A program made the position numbers and the translations under genes. Positions 16,537-25,473 of a stretch of 64,000 bases of DNA are shown piece by piece. Position 1 is the stretch's first letter. Every line of letters begins with the position of its first letter. A model generated the notes under the pieces. It was not told where the DNA came from, made no database searches, and was given only the letters and a program-made list of their open reading frames with translations. The DNA comes from Bin103 sp002238925 (GTDB taxonomy: Bacteria; Spirochaetota; Spirochaetia; SZUA-6; Bin103), in contig OZ242313.1 of the NCBI GenBank assembly GCA_965208065.1, positions 4,216,001 to 4,280,000 of the forward strand, read 5' to 3'.

Positions 16537-17481
16537 GTGGGCACACTGAGCGAAGCGCAGGTTGCGCAGTTCGAAGAACAGGGTTACCTGGCACTCGAGG
16601 GTGTACTCGATCCTCGGCATGATCTGGACCCGGTAATCGAAGAGTACTCGGCAATCCTGGACCGCCTGGCGAAGGATCTGTACGAACGGGACGAGATCTC
16701 CTCGCTGCACGCCGGCTTGCCATTTGCCAGGCGTCTTACGCAGATCCAGTACGAGAGCGGGAAGTCGTACGCGCAGCACTTCGATATCGCCCTGCCCAAG
16801 AGGAACGTGGCGGACGATACCCCGGTCTCGGTCGGGCCGGCGATCTTCGGCCTGCTGCGCAACGCCAAGCTGCTCGACGCCGTCGAGTCGCTGATCGGCG
16901 GCGAGATCTTCGCCAACCCGATCCAGCACGTGCGGCTGAGGCAGCCCGCACACCTGTCGGCAAACCCGCGGCCACTGCTCAGTTGGCATCAGGACAACGC
17001 CTTCATGATGCCGGAGGCCGACGAAACCGAGGTGGTGACCCTGTGGATTCCGCTCCTGGACGCCACGGTGGCAAACGGCTGCCTGCAGGTCATTCCCTAT
17101 AGCCACCGCGACGGCCTCCAGCAGCACTGCAATCCCGGCGTAAACATTCCGGACCGGCTCATTCGCAGCGACGAGGCGGTTCCGGTGCCGCTGCAGCAGG
17201 GCGGCGTGCTGTTCATGCACCGCCTGATGGAGCACGCGCCGCTGCCCAACCACACCGACACCATCCGCTGGAGCTTCGACCTGCGCTACAACCCGTCCGG
17301 CAAACCGAGCGGGCGCGACGTGCAGCCCGGCTTCCTGGCCAGAAGCCGCTCCCGGCCGGAGACCGAAGTGCGCGACTACGAGATCTGGTCGGCGTTGTGG
17401 TACCGGACGCGCAGCAAGCTGGCCGGACAGCCGAACCCGGTATACGAGCGCTGGGGCGCGGACGAGCCGGGTTGCGCCTGA
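16537..17481 (+). CDS. Phytanoyl-CoA dioxygenase family protein
   Basis: Fe(II)/2-oxoglutarate-dependent oxygenase. GTG 16537 is preferred because GGAGGG lies seven bases upstream and it yields LSEAQVAQFEEQGYLALEG, the family's usual N-terminus; ATG 16495 would add 14 residues without a ribosome site. The iron ligands are His151 and Asp153 in SWHQDNAF and the distal His in MHRLMEHAPLPN. The 2-oxoglutarate anchor is the Arg in DTIRWSFDLRY. The length, 314 residues, is normal. It is divergently arranged with paralogous hydroxyacid dehydrogenases, so it might hydroxylate a compound that they then oxidise. The substrate is unknown. Confidence 0.9.
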   Translation: MGTLSEAQVAQFEEQGYLALEGVLDPRHDLDPVIEEYSAILDRLAKDLYERDEISSLHAGLPFARRLTQIQYESGKSYAQHFDIALPKRNVADDTPVSVGPAIFGLLRNAKLLDAVESLIGGEIFANPIQHVRLRQPAHLSANPRPLLSWHQDNAFMMPEADETEVVTLWIPLLDATVANGCLQVIPYSHRDGLQQHCNPGVNIPDRLIRSDEAVPVPLQQGGVLFMHRLMEHAPLPNHTDTIRWSFDLRYNPSGKPSGRDVQPGFLARSRSRPETEVRDYEIWSALWYRTRSKLAGQPNPVYERWGADEPGCA

Positions 17482-17530
17482 AGCGCCGCGCCTCCATGCG
17501 CCGCGCCTCCCGCGCGCACGCCGGGTAGGG

Positions 17531-18613
17531 TCAGCGGGCGCTGCCTGCCTTGGCGAAGATGGCAACCATTTCCGGCCGCAGCGGGTAGCGCAGCGGTTCG
17601 CCCGCAAACAGGCGGCGCGCTTCGTGGCACTGGCCGAGGAACACCCCGAGGTGCGCGCCATAGGTGCCGCCGGCGCGGTGCGGCGTGTGCACTACGTTGG
17701 GCAGGGTGCGCATCGGGTCGTCCGCCGGCGGCGGCTCCGGGCTGTACACGTCGATGCCGGCGCGCAGTTCGCCCGCGGTCAGCCGTTCGAGCAGCGCCGG
17801 CTGCTCCACCACCGCCATGCGCGACACCAGCACGAACACCGCGTTGCGCGGCAGTGCCATGATCACGTCCCGGCTGATGATGCCGATGGTCTCCGGGGTG
17901 GGCGGAATGGCAACGCAGAACACCTCGCTGCGCGCGGCCATGGCTACCAGGTCGGTAACCTTGCGGCCGCCCGCCGCCGCGATCCGTTCGGCCGGTATGT
18001 AGGGATCGAACGCCTCCAGGTCGGTGTCGAAGGGGCCCAGCATGCGCGCCAGGTGACGGTGGATCTCGCCGAATCCGGCCAGCCCGACCCGCCGGCCCTG
18101 CAGCCGTTCCGGCACTTCCGCCAGCTCGGGGTGGTCGCCCCAGCGTACCCAGCCGTTGGCGCCCACCGTGGCATGCTCCTGCGGCAGGTTGCGCAGCGTG
18201 CCCAGCACCAGCGCCAGTTCGTACTCCGCCACGAACGGCGACATGACCGGCGCCGTCTCGCTGATGGCGATGCCGCGCGCAATCGCCGCCCCCACGTCGA
18301 TGAACGTGGCCTGCGCGTAGTGGCAGGTGGAACCGATGTAGCGCAGCCGCGGCGCCCGCGCGATGCGCTCGGCGGACAGGTAGCCGATGCCCTGCGGTCC
18401 CCAGCCGCGCAGCACCATGCCGTCGGCATCGGCGAGCGCCGCGTCCACCTGCGCGGCGCGCTGGTCCGGCGTCTGCTCCGCTTGCAGGTGGACCTCCACG
18501 CGCTCGGCGAACGAATCCAGCACCTCCGCCGCCCGAGTGGTCCAGAGCTGCTCTATCCGCGGGCCAAAGCGCTGGCCGGGACCGTGTACCACGATGATCC
18601 TGGGTCGTTCCAT
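17531..18613 (-). CDS. D-isomer-specific 2-hydroxyacid dehydrogenase, paralogue B
   Basis: A 360-residue sister of the dehydrogenase at 15289-16368, with the same domain order. The nucleotide loop again reads GFGEIH, and the catalytic Arg (VLVSRMAVVEQP), Glu (YSPEPPPADD) and His (VHTPHRAG) are retained. GAGGAGAGAGAC precedes the ATG. The two proteins differ mainly in the first 25 residues and in scattered positions. Same-strand duplication with the dioxygenase gene between them suggests either a unit duplication or insertion of the oxygenase. They may act on related hydroxyacids; the substrate cannot be assigned. Confidence 0.88.
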   Translation of the reverse strand: MERPRIIVVHGPGQRFGPRIEQLWTTRAAEVLDSFAERVEVHLQAEQTPDQRAAQVDAALADADGMVLRGWGPQGIGYLSAERIARAPRLRYIGSTCHYAQATFIDVGAAIARGIAISETAPVMSPFVAEYELALVLGTLRNLPQEHATVGANGWVRWGDHPELAEVPERLQGRRVGLAGFGEIHRHLARMLGPFDTDLEAFDPYIPAERIAAAGGRKVTDLVAMAARSEVFCVAIPPTPETIGIISRDVIMALPRNAVFVLVSRMAVVEQPALLERLTAGELRAGIDVYSPEPPPADDPMRTLPNVVHTPHRAGGTYGAHLGVFLGQCHEARRLFAGEPLRYPLRPEMVAIFAKAGSAR

Positions 18614-18677
18614 GTCTCTCTCCTCATGTGACGGGACGGCGCCAGTGTAGCGCAGACAGAACGAGGCGGCCGCGCCT

Positions 18678-20159
18678 TCACACGGGAGTGACGGGCGTGA
18701 CGGCGGGCGGGCGGCGGTGGGCCCATGGGCGCGCAGTTTCGAGCTGACCGGCCAGCCTGAACATCAGGTCCTCGCGACCGTAGGCGGCGATGAACTGTAC
18801 GCCGACCGGGACGCCGTCGCCGCTCCAGTGCAGCGGCAGGGAGATGGCGGGCTGGCCGGACAGGTTGTAGTGGCCGGTGAAGGTGGCCAGGCCCAGCGGC
18901 TTGTCTTCGCCGCCGGCGCCGGACAGGTCCAGCTTGCGCAGGCGCCCCGGCTCTACCCCGCTCTCCTTGAAACGGAACGGCAGGGTGGCCAGCGTCGGCG
19001 TCACGAGAATGTCGAAGCCGCCCTCCCACCATCCGGCCAGCCGGCGAGCGTAGCGGTGCTGCTCGGCCATCGCCTGCATCAGTTGCACGCCGCTCACGTG
19101 GCGGGCCGCATCCGCCGCGCTCCAGGTATTCGGTTCCACGTCTCCGGCCCCGAGTTCGCGCCCTATCAGCGCGCCGAGGCGGGCGAGTTCGCTGGCCACG
19201 TGCACGTACTTGATCACGTGCATCGTCTCGATCATCGAGCGATCCTCCAGGACGTCGAGACAGGCCGGGCGGTCGTCCTCCACCTCGTGGCCGAGATCCG
19301 CCAACAGGGCGGCCGTGGACGCGACCGCGGCGGCGCAGGGCGCGTCCCACCCGCGTTCGTCCGCACGTAGCGTGCGGAAACCGATGCGCAGGCGGCCGGG
19401 GTCGGCGCCTACTTCGTCGCGCCACGGGCGCACCGGCGGCGGCGCGATACTCGGATCGCCGGGCGCGGCACCGGCGCACGCGTCCAGCACCGCCGCCGAG
19501 TCGCGCACCGAGCGGGTCAGGACGTGCTCGCAGCTCTTCTGGCCGAAGCGCTCGCCGAAGTCGGGACCGAGCGTGATACGCCCGCGCGACGGCTTCAGGC
19601 CGACCACCCCGCAAGCGCTGGCCGGAATCCGAATCGAGCCGCCGGAGTCGCCGCCGTGCGCCACCGGCACGAAGCCGGCCGCCACCGCCGCCGCCGCGCC
19701 GCCGCTGGAGCCGCCGGCGGTGCGCCGCAGGTCCCAGGGGTTGCGGGTCGGCCCGTACGCGACCGAGTCGGTGATCGGGCTCAGCGCCAGCTCGGACAGG
19801 TTGCTCTTGCCGAGGATGGCGAAGCCGGCGCGCTTGTAGCGTGCCCCGAGATAGCTGTCGTGGCTTGAGCGGTAGCCGGCCTCCTGCAACGCCCGCATGG
19901 CCGCGTGGTGCGGCTCGCCCGCGATCTGGCACAGCGAATCCTTGACCAGGAACGGCACGCCCCGGAACGGCCCGTCCGGCAGCCCGCCCCGGGCCTCCTC
20001 GCGCACTCGTTCGAAACGGCGCAGGATTACCGCGTTGATCCGCGGATCGAGCCGCTCGATGCGCGTTATGGCGGCATCGACCAGTTCGCCCGCCGCAACC
20101 TCTCCGCCGCGCACCAGTTCCGCCTGGGCCGTCGCATCCAACCAAAGCAGGTCATCCAT
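18678..20159 (-). CDS. Amidase, amidase-signature family
   Basis: Hydrolase that cleaves a carboxamide or related C-N bond using a Ser-cisSer-Lys triad. ATG 20159 gives 493 residues. Lys73 is in VPFLVKDS, the cis-Ser is in AGGSSGGAAAAVA (about 151-152), and the nucleophile Ser175 is in GGDSGGSIRIPAS. These are the full signature of the family. No signal peptide is visible, so it is cytoplasmic. No GatB or GatC gene is adjacent, so it is a stand-alone amidase rather than part of tRNA amidation. Its place beside an M20 peptidase fits use of peptides or amides. Confidence 0.92.
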   Translation of the reverse strand: MDDLLWLDATAQAELVRGGEVAAGELVDAAITRIERLDPRINAVILRRFERVREEARGGLPDGPFRGVPFLVKDSLCQIAGEPHHAAMRALQEAGYRSSHDSYLGARYKRAGFAILGKSNLSELALSPITDSVAYGPTRNPWDLRRTAGGSSGGAAAAVAAGFVPVAHGGDSGGSIRIPASACGVVGLKPSRGRITLGPDFGERFGQKSCEHVLTRSVRDSAAVLDACAGAAPGDPSIAPPPVRPWRDEVGADPGRLRIGFRTLRADERGWDAPCAAAVASTAALLADLGHEVEDDRPACLDVLEDRSMIETMHVIKYVHVASELARLGALIGRELGAGDVEPNTWSAADAARHVSGVQLMQAMAEQHRYARRLAGWWEGGFDILVTPTLATLPFRFKESGVEPGRLRKLDLSGAGGEDKPLGLATFTGHYNLSGQPAISLPLHWSGDGVPVGVQFIAAYGREDLMFRLAGQLETARPWAHRRPPAVTPVTPV

Positions 20160-20216
20160 GAGTGGCAACTATATCCGGCGGTCATCCGACCGTCGTCCGA
20201 GAACCCTTTCCTCGAT

Positions 20217-20528
20217 CTACCGCCCCCGTAACAGGGCCCGGTGGTGCTCCAGGGTGTCCTTGAACTCCGGGTCGTCGTGCAGCCACTGGAGTTCGCAGTC
20301 GCGGCAGCGGCCGTCGCGGCCGAGTCCGTCCAGGTACTCGGCGGCCAGTTCGCCGCGGGTGCGGCCGTCCGGCATCGGCTCGCGAGGGGCGGCGGCGAGA
20401 AAGGTGAGCAGGTCGTCCAGGCAGCGCAGCGCTTCGTGGCGGATGTGCAACTGGGAGAACGCCAGCAGCAGGTATTGCAGGGTCAGGTGCCGGGTCGGAT
20501 TCTCGGCCCGAGGCAGGGTGTCAGTCAT
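20217..20528 (-). CDS. Hypothetical protein with a C-terminal CxxC
   Basis: About 103 residues, starting at ATG 20528 with GGGGGCGATGAG upstream. It looks helical (LTLQYLLLAFSQLHIRHEALRCLDDLLTFLAAAP) and ends with a cysteine pair, GRCRDCELQWLHDDPEF. I do not recognise a family. The CxxC could bind a metal or form a disulfide. It is on the same strand as the amidase, 58 bases upstream of it, so the two may be co-transcribed. Confidence 0.6.
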   Translation of the reverse strand: MTDTLPRAENPTRHLTLQYLLLAFSQLHIRHEALRCLDDLLTFLAAAPREPMPDGRTRGELAAEYLDGLGRDGRCRDCELQWLHDDPEFKDTLEHHRALLRGR

Positions 20529-20614
20529 CTCATCGCCCCCTTGTCTACAACCTACCCCGCCCCCACCGCGGCGCCGTGAATGCCCGGTAAACCTTCTGTT
20601 AAGGTGCGCTAACC

Positions 20615-21709
20615 ATGATCGACACCGCGAGACTGCTCGACACGTTCCTGGCAATTCTGCGCATCGACAGCTACCATCCCAACGAGGATCCGGTGGTGGA
20701 CGCGCTGCGCCCCAAGCTGCTGCGCGCCGGGATCAGCCTGCGGGCGGACCCGCACCGCAACGTGCTCGGCTACTGGCCGGGGACCGGCGCCAAGGCAAAT
20801 CGGGAGCCGGTGCTGCTGTGCGCGCACACCGACACGGTGCGGCCCACGCCCGGCATGGAGCCGGTGATTCGCGACGGCGCCGTGCACACCGACGGGTCGA
20901 GCGTGCTCGGCGCCGACGACAAGGCCGCGGTGGCCGCCATCGTGGAAGCGGTCGAGGCGATCGCCGCCGAGGGCGTGGCCCACCCGCCGGTGGAACTGCT
21001 GTTCACCGTGGGCGAGGATGTCGGCCACATCGGCTCGAAGGCGTTCGACGTTGCCCCGGTGCGCTCGCGGCTGGCGTTCATTGCGGACGTGGACGGACCG
21101 GTCGGCGGCGTGATCCTGGCCAGTCCGTGGTCGGAGACACTGCTCGTCACCTTCCGCGGGCGGGCCGCGCACGCCGGCACCGAACCGGAGTCGGGGCGCA
21201 GCGCCGTGCAGATGGCGGCGCGCGCCATCGACCGCATGCGGCTCGGCCGCGTCGACGCGCAGACCACCGCCAACGCCGGCGTGCTCACTGGCGGCGAGGA
21301 ATCCAACATCATCCCGGCGTGCGCCGAACTGAAGCTGCAGGTACGCAGCCTCGATGAAGGCGCGTTCGGAGCCCATCGAGCGCACCTGCTGGAGTGCTGC
21401 CGGCTGGGAGCCGAGGCGTTCGACGGCGGCATCGAGGTGGAATCGGTCAACTCCACCACCGGCTATCGCTTCACTCCCGGCGACGCGGTAGTGCGGCGGG
21501 CCCAGGCGGCGATCCGCGCAGCCGGGCTGACCCCGCGCCTCGCGACCTCCGGCGGCACCAGCGATGCCAACGAATTCAACGCCAAGGGCTTGACCACGGC
21601 GGTCATCTCGGTCGGCTACCTCAACATCCACACCAACCAGGAATCGATGCCGCTCGACGAACTCGAACGCCTCACCCGCGTGTGCCGAGCTCTCATGCTC
21701 GGCCCCTGA
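20615..21709 (+). CDS. M20-family metallopeptidase (PepT/ArgE-like)
   Basis: Zinc-dependent aminoacylase/peptidase of 364 residues. The metal-site motifs are His71-x-Asp73 in LLCAHTDTV, Asp101 in LGADDKAA, Glu134 in TVGEDVGHIG, the acidic site in FIADVDGP and the late His in LNIHTNQES. The pair usually written EE is Glu-Asp here. The dimerisation domain is near residues 185-290. AAGGTG lies upstream of ATG 20615. It probably hydrolyses small peptides or N-acyl amino acids in the cytoplasm. Confidence 0.9.
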   Translation: MIDTARLLDTFLAILRIDSYHPNEDPVVDALRPKLLRAGISLRADPHRNVLGYWPGTGAKANREPVLLCAHTDTVRPTPGMEPVIRDGAVHTDGSSVLGADDKAAVAAIVEAVEAIAAEGVAHPPVELLFTVGEDVGHIGSKAFDVAPVRSRLAFIADVDGPVGGVILASPWSETLLVTFRGRAAHAGTEPESGRSAVQMAARAIDRMRLGRVDAQTTANAGVLTGGEESNIIPACAELKLQVRSLDEGAFGAHRAHLLECCRLGAEAFDGGIEVESVNSTTGYRFTPGDAVVRRAQAAIRAAGLTPRLATSGGTSDANEFNAKGLTTAVISVGYLNIHTNQESMPLDELERLTRVCRALMLGP

Positions 21710-21824
21710 CCGACGCTTCCGTCGCTTCCATACGCATTCCGACTCGTCTGGTATAGCCACCTACGTTCGTCGCTTCGTCCGCCACACCACGCCGCAGATA
21801 AGACAGGCGTTCTGGCGAGACTAC

Positions 21825-22049
21825 GTGGCCGGAAACGTAGTCATCCCGGACATAACCACGACGCCGCATTGGACCATAGGAGGGCTGCTGGCCGTGTCAG
21901 GCCAGACCAGGGTCGCGGACTTTATTCGCGATAGAAAAGAGGCGAATCGAGAGGCTTTCGATCACTTCGACAACGAGATAGCGCCTGCTCGACCACGTAT
22001 TCATCCTCGACCTCCCCTGCCGGCGGACGCGCCAAGCGCTGGTCCGTAA
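21825..22049 (+). CDS. Possible small hypothetical protein
   Basis: An open frame of 74 codons starting at GTG 21825. Its composition (VVIPDITTTPHWTIGGLLAV, then FIRDRKEANREAFDHF) looks protein-like, and the same frame stays open upstream to about 21720 without a better start. The last 25 residues become Pro-rich and less convincing, so a frameshift before the end is possible. It precedes two other small membrane-associated frames and a GH16 gene. No family recognised. Confidence 0.35.
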   Translation: MAGNVVIPDITTTPHWTIGGLLAVSGQTRVADFIRDRKEANREAFDHFDNEIAPARPRIHPRPPLPADAPSAGP

Positions 22050-22080
22050 CCGCCGGATGGACCAGTAGGAATGGGGACCG

Positions 22081-22191
22081 GTGTTCTGGACGTGGCAGCC
22101 GACGATTGCCACGGCTTTCTTGATCGTGCTGGCCACCGAATACCGGGAATGGCGAGACCGGAAAACCCGTCGCGCGCTGATGGAGCGATGA
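22081..22191 (+). CDS. Possible 36-residue single-pass membrane peptide
   Basis: GTG 22081 opens a 36-codon frame: a hydrophobic N-terminal half (TIATAFLIVLA) followed by a charged tail rich in Arg and Glu (YREWRDRKTRR). This inside-positive pattern fits a short bitopic membrane protein. AGGA lies about ten bases upstream. It is too short for firm coding evidence. Confidence 0.35.
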   Translation: MFWTWQPTIATAFLIVLATEYREWRDRKTRRALMER

Positions 22192-22248
22192 AGGTGCCAC
22201 ATTGTGATACGATACGCAACCAGACGGATTTCGGCTGAGGAATGGGTA

Positions 22249-22539
22249 ATGGTATACATGGACGTAAGCACCGTTCTGATACCGGCCATATCGGCGCTTG
22301 CAACGGCTGGGGCTACGGTCGTGGTGTGGGTAGCACTCAATCGCAGCGCCCGCAGGAAGCGATCGGACGACGAGTCCAAGCAGATCCATATTGACCAGCG
22401 AGAGCAGTTCCAGTTGTTGCGCGATATTTCGGAGAAGATGGCACAGCAGGGCGCGCAACTGGCGGCCAACACCGCTACCCTCCACGGTCTCAAAGCCGAG
22501 CTGGATCGGCGGAGTCGCCCCGCAACGGCAAACGCATGA
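22249..22539 (+). CDS. Small membrane protein with cytoplasmic coiled coil
   Basis: A 96-residue frame from ATG 22249, seven bases after GAGGA. Residues 5-29 (VSTVLIPAISALATAGATVV) form a membrane helix, followed by a basic stretch (RSARRKRSDD). A helical Gln/Glu-rich tail (QREQFQLLRDISEKMAQQGA) is likely a coiled coil. No family is recognised; such layouts are common in phage-like or envelope stress proteins. It is 10 bases upstream of the GH16 lipoprotein gene and probably co-transcribed with it. Confidence 0.6.
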   Translation: MVYMDVSTVLIPAISALATAGATVVVWVALNRSARRKRSDDESKQIHIDQREQFQLLRDISEKMAQQGAQLAANTATLHGLKAELDRRSRPATANA

Positions 22540-22549
22540 GGGGAGGAAA

Positions 22550-23836
22550 GTGCATAGTTTGAGAATAGTCGTATTGTTCGTGTCGTTGACGTTCGCCATC
22601 GTGGCGTGCAGCCAGGCGGGTCACCCAGGCGGGCCTTCTGTTCCGACTGAGCAGCCGGCTGTTGCTGGCGATCAGCCGCCAGTAGCGGCGGCGGTGGATC
22701 AGCCGCCAGCAGCGGCGGTGGTGGACCCGCCGCCTCACCCGCCGATTCCCGAGACCCCGCCAGTGCCGCCGCGCCCGGCGCCGCCTGGAAGCATCCCGAT
22801 CGTGGGGCCGACGCCAAGCCCGCCACCTGGCGGCGGCGGCATCCCGCCGTACGATAACCCGGAGCCGGCGACGCCCGGCCCGCATTTCCCGGTGCCCGAG
22901 TCCTGCGGGCACATGACGCACACGCACCACGCCGCATCTACGCAGGGCTCGCACGCCGGACCGCATAACCACATGATGCGGCTATCCCCCGAGGGGACGT
23001 GCTCATTCGCCTACGCGCGCGAGCACGAGCACCCTCACGATGGACCGCCGTTGCCCGAAACCCCGTACGGCGCTCCGGATCCGCCAGCGGGGAAAGCGTG
23101 GGTTATTGACTGGTACGACAAGTTTGAGGGGAATGCAGTGGATTCATCGAAGTGGACCTACCCGCCCGCCAGCTGGACGCGCAAGACACGGAATCACGAG
23201 GGCTACGACATTGATTGGCGGTGGCGCCAGGATAACGTGGCGGTACAGGACGGTGATCTCGTGCTCACGAATACGCGCGCCGTCCCGTCCCCTCGCGGAG
23301 GCGATGCAGAGGTGTACGCAGCAGCGGTGTACTCACGCCACCGATACACCACTAAGTACGGCTACTTTGAGGCTCGAATAAAGCTCGCTCCCATCGTGGA
23401 CGGAACTCACACTGCGTTCTGGCTCCACGTCTACGGCCAGCAGCCCGATCCCGGAGCGGCCGACGGGGCCGAGATAGACATAGTGGAGACCGTCTACGAG
23501 TCGGCAGAGTATGCGATAGCCGTACACTGGGACAGCTACTCCAAGCGCGCTACGAACCGCCCGGCGATGTCGACCATTCAGGACGGTGACTACCATGTGT
23601 GGGCAGTGTTCTGGCACGAGAGCGGTTATGATTTCTACGCCGATGGCGAGCTGACGTGGAGTTACTCGGACGCAGGGTTGTTGCCAGAAGATTCAGGCGT
23701 ATCCCATGTTCCAGAGTTCATCTTCCTGACCACGGGTGCAAGCTGGGCGGACGGCAACGCATTTACCGGGTCGTTTCCGAACGAGGCGCGGGTGGATTGG
23801 GTTCGAGTATGGAAGGCCAATCCCGTCATGGAGTAG
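22550..23836 (+). CDS. GH16-family glycoside hydrolase lipoprotein with Pro-rich repeats and His-rich linker
   Basis: Probably an extracellular endo-acting beta-glucanase-like or galactanase-like enzyme, 428 residues from GTG 22550 (GGGGAGGAAA upstream). A lipobox ends at Cys20 (LTFAIVAC), so it should be lipid-anchored. Residues 25-105 are Pro-rich and include a nine-residue repeat (DQPPVAAAV, DQPPAAAVV) encoded by a 27-base tandem repeat. Residues 120-165 are rich in His (HMTHTHHA, GPHNHMM, EHEHPHDG) with two cysteines. The catalytic domain starts near residue 180. The active-site motif is EIDIVE (Glu308, Asp310, Glu313), the GH16 ExDxxE signature. The base composition is less GC-rich than neighbouring genes, hinting at transfer. 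Confidence 0.87.
   Translation: MHSLRIVVLFVSLTFAIVACSQAGHPGGPSVPTEQPAVAGDQPPVAAAVDQPPAAAVVDPPPHPPIPETPPVPPRPAPPGSIPIVGPTPSPPPGGGGIPPYDNPEPATPGPHFPVPESCGHMTHTHHAASTQGSHAGPHNHMMRLSPEGTCSFAYAREHEHPHDGPPLPETPYGAPDPPAGKAWVIDWYDKFEGNAVDSSKWTYPPASWTRKTRNHEGYDIDWRWRQDNVAVQDGDLVLTNTRAVPSPRGGDAEVYAAAVYSRHRYTTKYGYFEARIKLAPIVDGTHTAFWLHVYGQQPDPGAADGAEIDIVETVYESAEYAIAVHWDSYSKRATNRPAMSTIQDGDYHVWAVFWHESGYDFYADGELTWSYSDAGLLPEDSGVSHVPEFIFLTTGASWADGNAFTGSFPNEARVDWVRVWKANPVME
22670..22723 (+). repeat. 27-base tandem repeat, two copies
   Basis: Two adjacent 27-base units (22670-22696 and 22697-22723) encode the nine-residue repeats of the Pro-rich region in the GH16 lipoprotein. A partial third unit follows. The copies differ at only a few bases, consistent with recent slippage expansion. 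Confidence 0.85.
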
Positions 23837-24164
23837 CCACCTCACGCACGACACAAACAACGCACTGGACACGAATGACAGAATGACAGAATGACACATC
23901 GTATTGCCTCACGGACCCACGAGGTCCAGCCCTTTCGGTTCGTTTTTTGGATGAGGCATCCTGGGCCGCCTCGACGGTGTGGAAACCGGGGTGAGGAATC
24001 TTATCCGACGGCGCCCGCTGGAGGTGGAGCGGGTGCAGATCGGTCCGCAACGCGACGCGAGACTACCTGGATACTGCCGCGCTCGGTGCCCGCCACCATG
24101 CGGGAGGTTCAACTCGCACCGCGCCCGGGCGGCAGTCACCATCCCCGCGGGTGAATCGCGGCGC
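23837..24164. other. Intergenic region with a triple GAATGACA repeat
   Basis: No convincing gene. Three perfect tandem copies of GAATGACA occupy 23873-23896. The remaining sequence has short open frames on both strands with no recognisable motif or ribosome site. The GH16 gene and the enolase-superfamily gene converge on this region. Confidence 0.5.
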
Positions 24165-25295
24165 TTACGGCGTCCAGACGCGGCCGCGTCGAGCGACTGC
24201 GGGCCAATCTAGGGTTGCGCCGAGGCCGGCGCCGGGTGGCAGGAGCAGGTGGCCGTCCTCGATGCGTTCGGCGGGGGTGAGCAGGTCCGCGCGCCAGGAG
24301 GCCTCACCGACGGCGTGCTCCAGGGGGAGGGCGCCCGGTACGGCAGCGGTGACGTGGGCGCTCGCCAGCAGCGAGACCGGGCCGGAGGGGCTGTGCAGCG
24401 AGAACGCGCCGCCCTGGCGCAGGGCCAAGCGGCCGGCGCGCACCGCCTCGCCTACGCCCCCGCAGTGCTTGATGTCCGGCATGACGATGGACACGGCGCC
24501 TGTTTCGAGCAGGCGGTCGAAGAAGGCGCTGCCGTAGCCGGACTCGCCGCCGGCCACCGGCATCGACGCCTGGCGGGCAATCGCTGCCAGGTCGGCGGCC
24601 GCCGTGCGCGGCTGCAGCGGTTCCTCGAACCAGCCGACCCCGGCCCGCGCCAGTTCGGCGGCGATTTCCGGGGCGGTCGCATCCGTGAAGCGGCTGTGAC
24701 AGTCCACCAGCAGGCGCGCGGCCGGGCCGATGGCGCCGCGCACCGCGCGCACCCGTTCCAGACCGGCCGCGGCCGCGTTCAGGATGCGGTCCGGCGGAAG
24801 TGCCGGGGCGACCTCGTCGAACGGCGCGCACTTGACCGAGCGGTAACCGGAAAGTGCGGCCCGCTCCGCCGCGCGAGCGAAATCCGCCGGCGTGCGGCCG
24901 GTGGCGTGCAGGGCGCGGTTGATATTCGCATACAGCTCCACATGCTCGGTCACGGCCGCGCCAAGCAAGCGATGCAGGCTCACGCCCGCCCGTTCGGCGT
25001 CGAGTTGTGCCACGGCGGTGCGCAGCGCACTGACCGCGGTCGCCAGCACCACGTCGCGTCCGACCCGCTCTTGCGTCAGACCCAGCCGCTCCGCTACCAG
25101 TTCCTCGGCGGCCGGCTCCCACCCCCGCAGCGCCGCCACCAACTCGGCCAGCAGCTCGGCGACCTGCGCGGAGCGGTCTCCGAGGGTAATCTCCACGGTC
25201 GTGACGGCGCCGTTTCCGCCGCCCAGTTCCGCGAACACCCAGGTGGTGCGCGGCGTAACGGTGACCGCCGCGAGGCGGCGCAGTCGAATCTGCAT
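24165..25295 (-). CDS. Mandelate racemase/muconate lactonizing enzyme family protein
   Basis: Enolase-superfamily enzyme, 376 residues from ATG 25295. It abstracts a proton alpha to a carboxylate and needs Mg2+. The Mg ligands are Asp198 in LLVDCHSRF, Glu224 in WFEEPLQP and Glu251 in VAGGESGYG. Candidate acid/base residues are Lys155 in GYRSVKCAPFD, which has a single Lys instead of KxK, and His302 in FSLHSPSGP. The pattern fits the mandelate-racemase side of the family more than dipeptide epimerases. Sugar-acid dehydration or racemisation is likely; the substrate is not decided. Confidence 0.85.
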   Translation of the reverse strand: MQIRLRRLAAVTVTPRTTWVFAELGGGNGAVTTVEITLGDRSAQVAELLAELVAALRGWEPAAEELVAERLGLTQERVGRDVVLATAVSALRTAVAQLDAERAGVSLHRLLGAAVTEHVELYANINRALHATGRTPADFARAAERAALSGYRSVKCAPFDEVAPALPPDRILNAAAAGLERVRAVRGAIGPAARLLVDCHSRFTDATAPEIAAELARAGVGWFEEPLQPRTAAADLAAIARQASMPVAGGESGYGSAFFDRLLETGAVSIVMPDIKHCGGVGEAVRAGRLALRQGGAFSLHSPSGPVSLLASAHVTAAVPGALPLEHAVGEASWRADLLTPAERIEDGHLLLPPGAGLGATLDWPAVARRGRVWTP

Positions 25296-25473
25296 GGCCT
25301 TCACACTACACCGCACGCGCGCCGCGTCGCGTTGCGCCGACAGCAGCAGGCGACGAAGACATTGCCGGCGTTGTTCATCGCGGCGGGCTACCCAGCGCGC
25401 CGCGGCAGCACTATCGGGGGTCATAGGCGACCGATCTTGACACGGCGGATACCTCGATTGGTACCGTGATGCC

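Noticed and set aside
22249..22539. Phage holin
   Set aside because: It has one membrane helix and a long coiled-coil tail but no endolysin or other phage gene nearby; GH16 is not a phage lysin.
23873..23896. Triple GAATGACA as a possible CRISPR or origin iteron
   Set aside because: Units are too short and lack spacers, and no replication or cas gene is near.
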